DNA of 8,650 bases from Silvimonas sp. JCM 19000 (lineage in GTDB: Bacteria; Pseudomonadota; Gammaproteobacteria; Burkholderiales; Chitinibacteraceae), in contig BBFD01000177.1 in assembly GCA_001313065.1 (NCBI GenBank), positions 1 through 8,650 on the forward strand, given 5' to 3'. Below, piece by piece: positions 1 to 8,337 of the stretch (within the stretch, counting starts at the first letter, position 1; each line of letters starts with the position of its first letter). The notes beneath the pieces are model-generated. The model was not told where the DNA came from and made no database searches. It saw only the letters and a list, made by a program, of their open reading frames with translations. A program made the position numbers and the translations under genes.

Positions 1-71
1 AGGTATTTACTGACATCGGCTCGGTGCCGCTGTCTCTGCGTTTCGCTGTGTTTGCTGCAGCAGGGAGGCGA

Positions 72-100
72 AATATACGGCTCGGCCGCAGGAGCGTCAA
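72..100 (-). promoter_or_regulatory. Strong leftward sigma70 promoter, probably of a stable-RNA operon
   Basis: On the minus strand the -35 box TTGACG (95-100) and -10 box TATATT (72-77) are separated by exactly 17 bp, five of six matches each to the consensus. The start point should fall near 65. The discriminator TCGCCTCCC is GC-rich, as in stringently controlled rRNA and tRNA promoters of proteobacteria, and the upstream 105-180 is A/T-rich like an UP element. The first roughly 65 transcribed bases to the window edge hold no obvious ORF, which fits an rRNA leader. The promoter architecture is seen directly; the identity of the downstream RNA operon is inference, since it lies outside the window. 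Confidence 0.7.
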
Positions 101-185
101 CACCTGGTTGCAAACAAATTTCAGCCAAAACAGTAAGCCACTAAAAAAATAAAGAGAATTTTCCTACAATTATTTTCGCTTCGTC
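101..185. other. A/T-rich non-coding spacer upstream of the leftward promoter
   Basis: This stretch lies between the end of the XRE regulator and the leftward promoter. It contains a run of seven A (143-149) and further A/T blocks up to 180. It could act as an UP element for the promoter at 72-100. I see no clear hairpin terminator for the XRE gene here, so its transcript may run into the promoter region. Confidence 0.4.
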
Positions 186-214
186 CTACATGCCCTGCCT
201 TTGCCGGGTGTTTT

Positions 215-956
215 CTAAGTAGCAGTTCGGCGCAAATTGCCAAAAGCAGCCAGTTCCCACCCCCGCATTGCCAACAAAAAGACCGGTGCCCTGCCTTCTA
301 GCCAGCGGTGTTTCCAGACTTTCCTGGTGCAACTCGGCAAAGCGCTGGCGCAGTTTGCGGATTTCGGCGTGCATACGCGTCAGCGCATCTGCCGACAACA
401 TGCCATGCGAGAACGCCAGCACTTCATCGGCCCCGGCAAAATCGCCACGCAGAAAATCGGGCAATCCTTTCTGGCGGAAGAAACTGCGGATCGGACCATC
501 TGGCAGCCAGTCGAAGTTGCGCGTCACATTCAAGCGGATCCGGTTGCCCGGCAGAAAATGAATCAGGCGCAGCCGGTCCAGTCGCACCAGCAGGCGTATG
601 CATTCGTGCTCGCTCATTTGATACACATGGACGATGTCGGCCATTTCCCAATGATTGAGCGCACACACCGCCACCAGCAGCAGCGGAATCTCGGAAACCA
701 GCTCGCGTTCTTGCGCTTCGCTTAACAGTTGTAACTGGTTTTCCCCCACCACCGCTTCTTGCGCCAACTCGGCCAAAGTAAAACCGAGCAGGTTACTTAT
801 CTCGATTAACCGGTCCACGCCCATACGGCGCGATGCGAACATGCGTTTGACGCTGGGCTCAGACAGCTTGAGCACCTCGCCCAGGCGGCGATAGGTATAG
901 CCCTGGCTTTTAAGATGGCGCTTGAGCGTAGACACCAGTTGATCGAGTTCAGCCAT
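215..956 (-). CDS. XRE-family helix-turn-helix regulator, probable C-terminal frameshift
   Basis: This is a cytoplasmic DNA-binding protein with an N-terminal XRE/Cro-type helix-turn-helix at about residues 5-62 (core YRRLGEVLKLSEPSVKRMF). An uncharacterised, largely helical C-terminal part follows. ATG at 956 is chosen over an in-frame TTG at 962. Read without correction the frame stops at 186 and ends in an unconvincing Gly/Cys-rich tail. Removing one base from the T5 run of the coding strand (276-280) gives a tail ending LLLAMRGWELAAFGNLRR and a TAG at 215-217, about 246 residues. That tail is more protein-like and resembles other regulators of this type. The gene starts 32 bp after the GNAT gene on the same strand, so they may be co-transcribed. 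Its target is unknown. The regulator call is firm; the frameshift is moderately supported. Confidence 0.8.
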
Positions 957-988
957 GGTCAATTGCTTTCTTATATATATGTGTGGGA

Positions 989-1431
989 TCAGGCCAGGGC
1001 GATTTCGTAGCGCACATGATCAGTCCGGGTGGCCAGTTTGTCGTAAACGGCGCGCGCTGCGGCATTGTCGGTATCGGTGATCCAGTAAATGCGGCGCCAG
1101 CCTTGAGCCTGCGCCAGTGACTTGAGATGCTCGATCAAAGCCGTGGCCACGCCCAGCCTTCGTCCGGACGGCGCCACAAACAGGTCTTCCAGATAGGCGA
1201 TAGTGCGTTCGCTCCACGTATGCGGATGGCAGACGTAATGACAGAAGCCAAGCAACTCGCCCAAGTCATTAAAGGCGCCGATGCATGAATGGTGGAATCA
1301 GGCTGCATGATGCGATGCCAGGTAGCGCTGCGCGCCTCGGGCGCCAACGCCGCAGAATAGAAATCGCAGTAGCTTTGCCACTGCGTGAGCCACGCCGCGT
1401 GGTCATGCGCTTGCAAAGGTCGGATCAGCAT
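989..1431 (-). CDS. GNAT-family N-acetyltransferase, single frameshift
   Basis: This is a GCN5-related acetyltransferase that would move an acetyl group from acetyl-CoA to an unknown amine. The N-terminal half (1431 down to about 1285) begins MLIRPLQAHDHAAW. The C-terminal half (about 1283 down to 989) lies in another frame and contains the acetyl-CoA binding motif A: YLEDLFVAPSGRRLGVATAL, where RRLGVA is the Q/R-x-x-G-x-G/A loop. Motif B follows, with DNAAARAVYDKLA. Restoring one missing base around 1281-1285 joins the halves into about 147 residues, normal for a single-domain GNAT. An AGGAAG ribosome binding site (1442-1447) lies 10 bases before the ATG. The gene precedes the XRE regulator and probably shares its transcript. 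The family is certain; the substrate cannot be read from the sequence. Confidence 0.82.
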
Positions 1432-1640
1432 CTGATGAGTGCTTCCTGCTCAAGATTGCGCTGCGGTAATAGGGAACCGCCAATGCGACAGCATTCTAGA
1501 CGCCCGGCGCCCCGCCATGCCAACCCCTGCTCATGGTTGTTTCATGCCCGTGACAGTGGCCCACCTCTGCCAGCGCGCAATTATTGCTGCTTGCGTCCCT
1601 TCGGTCCGCCGCAAGCGCGGTGCCAGTAATTAGTCACGTC

Positions 1641-1669
1641 TTGCGCAGCGCCGCCTCAGCTTTTATAAA
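1641..1669 (+). promoter_or_regulatory. Candidate lepB promoter
   Basis: TTGCGC (1641-1646) and TATAAA (1664-1669) are spaced by 17 bp. The -10 matches five of six consensus bases but the -35 only three. Transcription would start near 1676, leaving about 120 bases of 5' leader whose first bases form the hairpin at 1676-1689. A second A/T-rich block, TAATAA at 1773-1778, lacks a matching -35. Confidence 0.35.
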
Positions 1670-1787
1670 GGCATACCCCGGTGCCGGGGAACCGATCCGC
1701 GCTGGATGGACTCGATAGCCAGGCACCGTCGCATTGTGTGATTACAGCCGGGCTCGGCATGCGCAATGCATCTAATAAATAACAATT

Positions 1788-1791
1788 GAGG
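1788..1791 (+). promoter_or_regulatory. lepB ribosome binding site
   Basis: GAGG lies 6 bases before ATG 1798 and fixes that start. The upstream in-frame TTG at 1786 overlaps this element and is therefore unlikely to be used. Confidence 0.6.
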
Positions 1792-1797
1792 TCAGGC

Positions 1798-2755
1798 ATG
1801 AATTGGCTCCTGGTAGGCATCGTTGCGCTAATTGCGGCACCGATCCTGGTGGTAAGCGGAAATCGTCAGCCGCGTGAAGGCAGCGAAGCACCGCAACTGG
1901 TGCAATACGGCTATCTGGCCGGCATCATTGGTCTGTTTATATTGCTGGTGCAGTGGATGTCGATCAGCGCCGCCATGCTGATCTTTCTGTTGGGCACCGG
2001 CGTGATCTGGGCGGTGGATAAATGGGTCATCAGCAAACGCCCGGCCCACCCGCGCCCGGATTGGGCGGAATATGGCCGCGGTTTTTTTTCCGGTGTTGCT
2101 GGTGGTATTTGTGTTACGGGCGTTTGTGGTGGAGCCGTATCAAATTCCCTCTTCTTCGATGCGGCCGGGCTGGTGGTCGGCGATTTTATTCTGGTGAATA
2201 AATTTACCTACGGTTTGCGCGTGCCGGTGCTGAACAAGGTGTTCCTGCATATGGGCAGTCCACAGCATGGCGATGTGATGGTGTTCAACCATCCGGACAA
2301 GCCCGAAATCAATCTGATCAAACGTGTGATCGGGGTACCGGGCGATACCGTCGAATACCGCAACAAGCAGCTCTATATTAATGGCGCGCCGTTGCCGACC
2401 CAGCCCGCCGGAGAGCACGACTATCTGGAAGGCGACAATATGTCGGTGCGTAATATGCAATTCGCCGAGAAACACGGCGAGCATTTATATAACACGCTGC
2501 AGGCCATCGATAATCCGCCTGCAGTTAACCTGGCCGCCGTGGAAGACTTTCCCTATCGCGAAAATTGTCAGTACGACACCAATGCATTTACCTGCAAGGT
2601 GCCCGAGGCAATTACTTCATGATGGGCGATAACCGCGACCATTCGGGCGACGGCCGTTACTTCGGTTTTGTGCCTGACAAGTATGTGGTTGGCAAAGCTT
2701 TCTGGTCTGGTTCAACCTCGGCCATTTAAAGCGCATCGGCACGTTTATCCAGTGA
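1798..2755 (+). CDS. lepB: Signal peptidase I, four frameshifts in the given sequence
   Basis: This inner-membrane serine protease cleaves signal peptides from exported proteins and is normally essential. The corrected protein has 319 residues. Hydrophobic segments lie at about 3-20, 38-53, 57-73 and 96-111. The catalytic Ser is residue 120 in IPSSSM (codon 2156-2158). The catalytic Lys is residue 175 in LIKRVIGVPGD (codon 2320-2322), giving the same 55-residue spacing as in E. coli LepB. The C-terminal box MMGDNRDHSGDGRYFGFVP begins near 2611, and the protein ends LKRIGTFIQ at TGA 2753-2755. Four breaks must be repaired: one T too many in the T8 run (2082-2089), and one missing base each near 2168-2170, 2602-2604 and 2701. 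No lepA lies upstream, unlike the common lepA-lepB arrangement. The stop overlaps the end of the opposing GntR gene by 11 bp. Identity is certain; the breaks are most likely sequence errors. Confidence 0.93.
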
Positions 2756-3509
2756 TATTCCGGCCGCCGTCCGGGTCGCCGATCACCGCCAGCGGCAACA
2801 CCCTGGCGTGTGACACCTGCAGCAGCGTGGTCATGGCCGCGCCCGCTGCGGGCACTGCGCGCGCAGCAATGGCTTCTTGCACCGCGGCGTAATACATCAG
2901 ATCTTCGCCGGGATTGGAGCCGTGCCGGTGCAGCATGCCGGATGACACGCGCAGTGCCGCCTTGATGGCCCCGCCTATGGTAATAAACATGCCATTGCGC
3001 GAGGCATTGATGATGGCCAGATGAAAATCCAGATCTGCCTGTGCTGCCATGCGCACATCGCTGCCTGCGTTAGCCAGCTCGGCATAGCGGCGGCCTATCT
3101 GGCGCAAATCCTCATCGGTGCCGTGCAGGGCCGCCAGTTGGCTGGCGCGCGGCTCAAAGCACAGGCGCATCTCGAAAATATCCTCGACGATGGCGCGATC
3201 AAATTGCGCTTCCAGCCGCCACGCCAGCACATCCCGGTCCAGCAGATTCCAGTCGGTAAACGGCAACACCCGCGTGCCGATCTTGGGCGAGACTTCCAGC
3301 AGGCGCTTGCCTGCCAGATGCTTGATCGCCTCGCGGATGGTGGTGCGGCTTACACCGTAGGCCGCACACAGTTCCGGTTCGATCGGCAGCAGATCTCCCG
3401 GCCGGAATTCGCCGCTGACCACGCGCATACCGAGGATGCGCGCGACCTGTGCGCTCATGGTCCCTACCAGTGGTTCGCGTTCAAACACCTGGCTGGCCTC
3501 CCCGCTCAT
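2745..3509 (-). CDS. GntR/FadR-subfamily transcriptional regulator
   Basis: This intact protein of 254 residues has an N-terminal winged helix at about residues 20-82, with recognition region EPELCAAYGVSRTTIREAIK. A helical FCD ligand-binding domain follows (about 105-235), including DLDFHLAI around 160-166. Two of the four usual FCD metal-site positions are present (Asp159, His163). Where His is expected I see Tyr207 and about Leu229, so metal binding may be weak or lost. The segment GTRVLPFTDWNLLDRDVLAW is typical of FadR-type regulators of sugar and sugar-acid operons. ATG 3509 is preferred over the adjacent GTG 3512; the ribosome binding site (GGTGG) is weak. The gene begins about 20 bp after the GH51 gene and ends the operon, so it is the natural candidate to regulate it in response to a sugar or derivative. 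The effector is not known. Confidence 0.9.
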   Translation of the reverse strand: MSGEASQVFEREPLVGTMSAQVARILGMRVVSGEFRPGDLLPIEPELCAAYGVSRTTIREAIKHLAGKRLLEVSPKIGTRVLPFTDWNLLDRDVLAWRLEAQFDRAIVEDIFEMRLCFEPRASQLAALHGTDEDLRQIGRRYAELANAGSDVRMAAQADLDFHLAIINASRNGMFITIGGAIKAALRVSSGMLHRHGSNPGEDLMYYAAVQEAIAARAVPAAGAAMTTLLQVSHARVLPLAVIGDPDGGRNITG

Positions 3510-3529
3510 CACGCCACCGCGGCGCTGAA

Positions 3530-5075
<1,546 letters not shown>

Positions 5076-5111
5076 GGCGAACGTTCCTGCAAAAAAAGTC
5101 CAGAAAGGGGT

Positions 5112-5136
5112 GGCGGTGGCCCCGCGAGGCCACGCC
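5112..5136 (-). other. GC-rich intercistronic stem-loop between binding protein and GH51 genes
   Basis: In the minus-strand transcript, 5128-5133 pairs with 5116-5121 (six G-C/A-T pairs, hexaloop), extended by three pairs (5134-5136 with 5112-5114) past a one-base bulge at 5115. A T7 run (5091-5097) follows only after 14 more bases, too far for a classic terminator, and the operon continues. A role in mRNA stabilisation or partial attenuation after the binding-protein gene is inferred. Confidence 0.5.
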
Positions 5137-5156
5137 CGGGTAAGGTAGGATGCGGC

Positions 5157-6490
5157 TTAATGCACGCCGGCGAGCAAGGTATTAACGCGACTTTCGATTG
5201 CGTCCTCGACTGCCGGAATCGCTTTGCCTGACAGCATCATGCTGGAGATTTCTTCACCGATAATGGCTTCGATGGCACGCTGGCGCGGCACATTGTTTGG
5301 CGTGGTCATGCCGATCTGCGTGATCTCAAGAATGTTTTTTGCGGAACGGCAGCGCCTGGTATTGCGCGCTTTGCACCACCTTGTTATTGGCGGGCAAATG
5401 GCCGGTGCGTGACCAGTCGTAATCGTGGTCCCACAAGAATTTGAGGAAGCTCAGCGCGGCCTTTTTTCTCGGCCTCGTTGTGCGTGCCCCCCTTGATCAG
5501 TACCCAGCTATGCCCATCGGCAAAGATGGCCTTCTTGCCATACAGATTGGCAAACGGAACCACGTCGTAACCGCCATGCAACGGCGAATCCGGCTTGGCC
5601 GCGGCGGTCATGAAGTCATCGATGGTCCAGTTGCCGACCACGTCGACTGCCACATCGCCCCCGGTGAAAGCCTGCTGCGTGGCGCCGTAATCGAGGCCTT
5701 TCTTGATATAGCCTTCGGTCCACAGTTTGTTCATCAACGTGAGCGCGTTGGTGGCGGCAGGCGTGTGTACGCTGATCTTGCGACCGTCCGCGCTAAACAC
5801 TTGCGCATTCTGCTGATACATCAGCGTCAAGAAGGTCCGCGTGGGCGCGGCGGTTTCGTTGGTGGTGGTCCAGGAGAAATACGGCTTGCCGGTGGCGTCC
5901 TTGATCTTTTTTGGCCTGCGCCAGCAATTCGTCGGGCGACCGGGGCAGGATGGGCTGGCCATCCGGCGTGGTCAGGCCCGCTTTCTTGAAGTAATTAACA
6001 TTGATATGCCACAGCCACGACCAGGTATCGAACGGCAGCGCGTAAGTCTTGCCACCGATGATCACGCCGCGTTTGGCGTGCGGCGTAAAGTCCGCGGTGT
6101 TGATGCCCACGCTCTTGAAACCATCGTCCAGCGGCTCGACCAGTTTGCGACTGACAAAATCGCCCAGCACCGACTGATGCATGACCGCAATGGTGGGTAC
6201 GTTATGCGCCACGATGCGGGAAGTCAGTTGATCGTAATACGGGCCCCACTCCGCCACTTCGGCCTTGACCACCACGCCGTCTTTATTGGTTGCGTTGTAC
6301 TGATTAACCAGACTGGTAATCGTGCCGCATTCGCCCGTGGCTTTGCTGACATCGGCCACTTTGCCGTAGTCCGCTTCGCAGGCGCCAAAAAAAAGCGGGC
6401 GAGCGTGATTTCGGTGGCGGCATGGCCGGTGCCGAGCGCAGCGCCCAGACACAAAGCCAACACAGATCGAGTCGTCATACCGGCTTGCAT
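5157..6490 (-). CDS. ABC transporter sugar-binding protein (family 1), four frameshifts in the given sequence
   Basis: This is the periplasmic solute-binding component of a CUT1-type importer. The corrected protein has about 442 residues, typical for the family. It begins with a signal peptide (hydrophobic core LALCLGAALG, probable cleavage after GHA at 22-24) and continues ITLARFFGACEADYG. Family features include the aromatic stretch PFDTWSWLWHINVNYFKKAG, DVVGNWTIDDF and a C-terminal VPRQRAIEAIIGEEIS. ATG 6490 is chosen because AGGAGA precedes it by 8 bases; an internal ATG exists at 6478. Breaks fall in A/T runs at 6387-6394 (two extra), 5907-5912, 5462-5467 and 5335-5340 (one extra each); removing these 5 bases leaves 443 codons exactly. 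Cys37 and Cys54 could form a disulphide. It lies after the permeases and before the GH51 gene, suggesting arabinose-containing oligosaccharides as ligand. The family is firm; the ligand is inferred. Confidence 0.9.
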
Positions 6491-6498
6491 TGTTGTTG

Positions 6499-6504
6499 TC
6501 TCCT
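6499..6504 (-). promoter_or_regulatory. Strong ribosome binding site of the sugar-binding protein
   Basis: AGGAGA on the minus strand lies 8 bases before ATG 6490. It is the strongest ribosome binding site seen in the operon, consistent with a binding protein being made in excess over its permeases, and it favours ATG 6490 over ATG 6478. Confidence 0.65.
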
Positions 6505-6519
6505 GATGATATGAACGCA

Positions 6520-6536
6520 GCGCGGCCCAGCCGCAC
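6520..6536 (-). other. Stem-loop between permease and binding-protein genes
   Basis: In the minus-strand transcript a 7-bp stem (6530-6536 with 6520-6526, one G-U pair) closes a three-base loop. It sits right after the permease stop and about 15 bases before the binding-protein ribosome binding site. No T-run follows, so it is not a terminator. It may protect or delimit the binding-protein segment of the mRNA. Confidence 0.45.
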
Positions 6537-6541
6537 CACGG

Positions 6542-7389
6542 CTAGCGCACGGTGGTACCCGCCACCGCAGAAACGATGTGCTTCTGGAAAAACAGGTAGA
6601 TGACAAAAAATCGGCAAACCGGCAAACACGGCCTGCGCCATCAGATAGCCTATGCCTTCGGACTGGGCGAAGTTACTTTGCGTGGCGGCCAGTCCCAGCG
6701 TGAGCGTGTACATATCGGGTTTGGAGGCCGAAATCAGCGGCCACAGATAATCGTTCCACGCGGTCAGAAAGGTGAAGATGCCCAGCGTGGCCTGCGCCGG
6801 TACCGACAGCGGCAACACGATGCGCAAAAAGATCTTCCAGCGCGGGGTGCTGTCCAGCAGCGCGGCTTCTTCGATGTCTTTGGGGATGGCTTTGAAATAC
6901 TGCGTCATCAAAAAAACACCCCGAATGGCGCAGCCAGGCGCGGCAGGATCAGCCCGCTGTAGGTGTTGTGCAAATCGAGGTCGGCAAACAAACGATGCAA
7001 GGGGATAACCACCGCTTGTTCCGGTACCGCTAAACCGGCCAGCACAAACACGTACAAGGCTTTCTGTCCCGGGAATGCCGTGCGGGCAAAGCCATAACCG
7101 GCCAGCGAGCACAACACCAGCGTCAGCACGGTCTGCGTGATCGAGACAATGCAACTGTTGGCAATCCAGCGGAACACCGACGAGGTGCCCAGAATGTCGG
7201 TGTAGTTTTTTTGAGCGTGTACGGCGCCCCGAGGATGACGTCTGTGTGTTGCGCCAGAAAAGCGTTGGGCTTGAACGACAGCGCAAATACCCAGGCCAGC
7301 GGCGCAATCCACACCAACGCCAGAATAATGACCGCAGCCAGGATCATGCGGTCGCCCAGACGGCGGCCAGCGTGTTGATGAATGCTCAT
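6542..7389 (-). CDS. CUT1 ABC transporter permease, MalG type, three frameshifts in the given sequence
   Basis: This is the second inner-membrane subunit of the sugar importer, pairing with the permease just upstream. Corrected length is 280 residues, usual for MalG-like proteins. It starts with a hydrophobic segment at about 15-37, followed by several more and the EAA loop at about 168-193 (PKDIEEAALLDSTPRW, then LPLS) that docks onto the ATPase. The end reads AGLPIFVIYLFFQKHIVSA, then VAGTTVR. Frame breaks occur in A/T runs 7206-7212 and 6910-6916 (two extra, or one missing, each) and 6605-6610 (one extra). The start overlaps the previous stop as ATGA (7386-7389), with GGAG upstream, so translation is likely coupled. 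Its pairing with a GH51 gene downstream points to an arabinoside or arabino-oligosaccharide substrate, by inference. Confidence 0.92.
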
Positions 7390-8327
7390 GACGGGTCTCC
7401 GGAGCGGGCCTGGCCGCGTTTGCTGATCCACATCTGGATGGCCACGCCGATCAACATCAGGCCAAACAACACTTGTGCCGCCGCCGCGCTGTAGCCCAGC
7501 GCCCACTGCTGGAAGCCCGCCTCATAAATAAATTGCACCAGCGGACGCGAGCTATTGTTGGGGCCGCCATTGGTCATCAATTGCGCCTGGCCAAACAACT
7601 GGAATTGCAGGATGACTTCGATGATCGCGACCAGCGCCACGGTCTTGCGCAGTGACGGCAAGGTGATGGACCAGAACGTACGCCAGCGCCCGGCGTTGTC
7701 CATGGCGGCGGCTTCGTAGATTTCTTCGGGGATCTGCTGCAACGCGGCCAGAAACAACATCATCGGCAAGCCAATAATCCACCACACCGTGACCAAAGCT
7801 ATGGCCGGCAAGGCCAGCGCGCTGCTGGTCAGCGGATTGATGCTGGCCAGGCCCAGCCCGTGCATCACATTGGCCAGCAGACCTTTATCGGTCATAAAGA
7901 CCAGACGCCAGACCAGGGTGACGATGGTTACCGACAGCACCGACGAGCCGAAGAAAATCGTGCGCAGCGCCGTACCGATGCGATCCTGCCGATTGAGTGC
8001 CAGCGCCAGCGCCAGCCCCAACGCCACAAAGGCGGGCGTGGTCATCAGCACAAACAGAAAGGTGTTGCGGATGGCACCGCGGAAAATATCGTCGTGCCAC
8101 AGCCGGGCAAAATTGGCGAGCCCGATAAAATTACGGTCGCCAGACAGCACATCCACATCGTTCAGGCTCAGCCACAAACCAGTCACCACCGGCACCACCA
8201 GCAGCGCCACATAAACCAGGACAAAGGGCAGCACAAACAAGGCGTTACTCCAGTGCTGCACGCCTCTTACCTGGGGCAGACTGGATTTACGCGTGGCGGC
8301 GGGAAGCGCGGACAAGGTTGTGGTCAT
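7386..8327 (-). CDS. CUT1 ABC transporter permease, MalF type
   Basis: This is an intact inner-membrane permease subunit of 313 residues. Hydrophobic segments lie at about 28-50, 88-112, 127-146, 171-195, 226-247 and 277-300. The cytoplasmic EAA loop is at about 200-224 (EEIYEAAAMDNAGRWRTFW), which contacts the ATPase. ATG 8327 is chosen because TGAGG lies 8 bases before it and directly overlaps the stop of the ATPase gene; an upstream in-frame GTG/ATG reading from 8420 would lie inside the ATPase gene. The gene ends in a four-base ATGA overlap with the second permease. It belongs to the MalF/LacF/AraP group of carbohydrate uptake permeases. It contains no A/T run of six or more and, tellingly, no frameshift. 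The exact sugar cannot be read from the permease itself. Confidence 0.93.
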   Translation of the reverse strand: MTTTLSALPAATRKSSLPQVRGVQHWSNALFVLPFVLVYVALLVVPVVTGLWLSLNDVDVLSGDRNFIGLANFARLWHDDIFRGAIRNTFLFVLMTTPAFVALGLALALALNRQDRIGTALRTIFFGSSVLSVTIVTLVWRLVFMTDKGLLANVMHGLGLASINPLTSSALALPAIALVTVWWIIGLPMMLFLAALQQIPEEIYEAAAMDNAGRWRTFWSITLPSLRKTVALVAIIEVILQFQLFGQAQLMTNGGPNNSSRPLVQFIYEAGFQQWALGYSAAAAQVLFGLMLIGVAIQMWISKRGQARSGDPS

Positions 8328-8337
8328 CGCGGTGGCC

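Larger units (their letters stand above)
1432..1797. other. Divergent intergenic region between GNAT gene and lepB
   Basis: This 366-bp gap separates two divergent genes, so it must carry both promoters. Open frames that cross it are unconvincing and lack recognisable domains. It contains a candidate lepB promoter (1641-1669) and a perfect GC-rich hairpin CCCCG-GTGC-CGGGG (1676-1689) that would lie at the very start of the lepB transcript. No tRNA, IS end or long repeat was seen. Confidence 0.5.

Noticed and set aside
237..725. Open frame on the plus strand opposite the XRE regulator
   Set aside because: It mirrors the codon pattern of the XRE gene and shows no domain or start signal.
972..980. 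Short TA repeat before the XRE gene as a phase-variable tract
   Set aside because: Only about four TA units are present, too short for slippage-driven phase variation, and no well-placed -35 box accompanies it.
1285..1629. Possible small gene on the plus strand across the GNAT start and the intergenic region
   Set aside because: It overlaps the N-terminal half of the GNAT gene, its protein has no recognisable motif, and composition is Arg/Pro-rich as in shadow frames.
1786..1797. TTG at 1786 as the lepB start
   Set aside because: The ribosome binding site GAGG overlaps this codon and is correctly spaced for ATG 1798.
5091..5136. Rho-independent terminator between binding protein and GH51 genes
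   Set aside because: The T7 run begins 14 bases after the stem instead of directly after it, and the operon continues with a good ribosome binding site.
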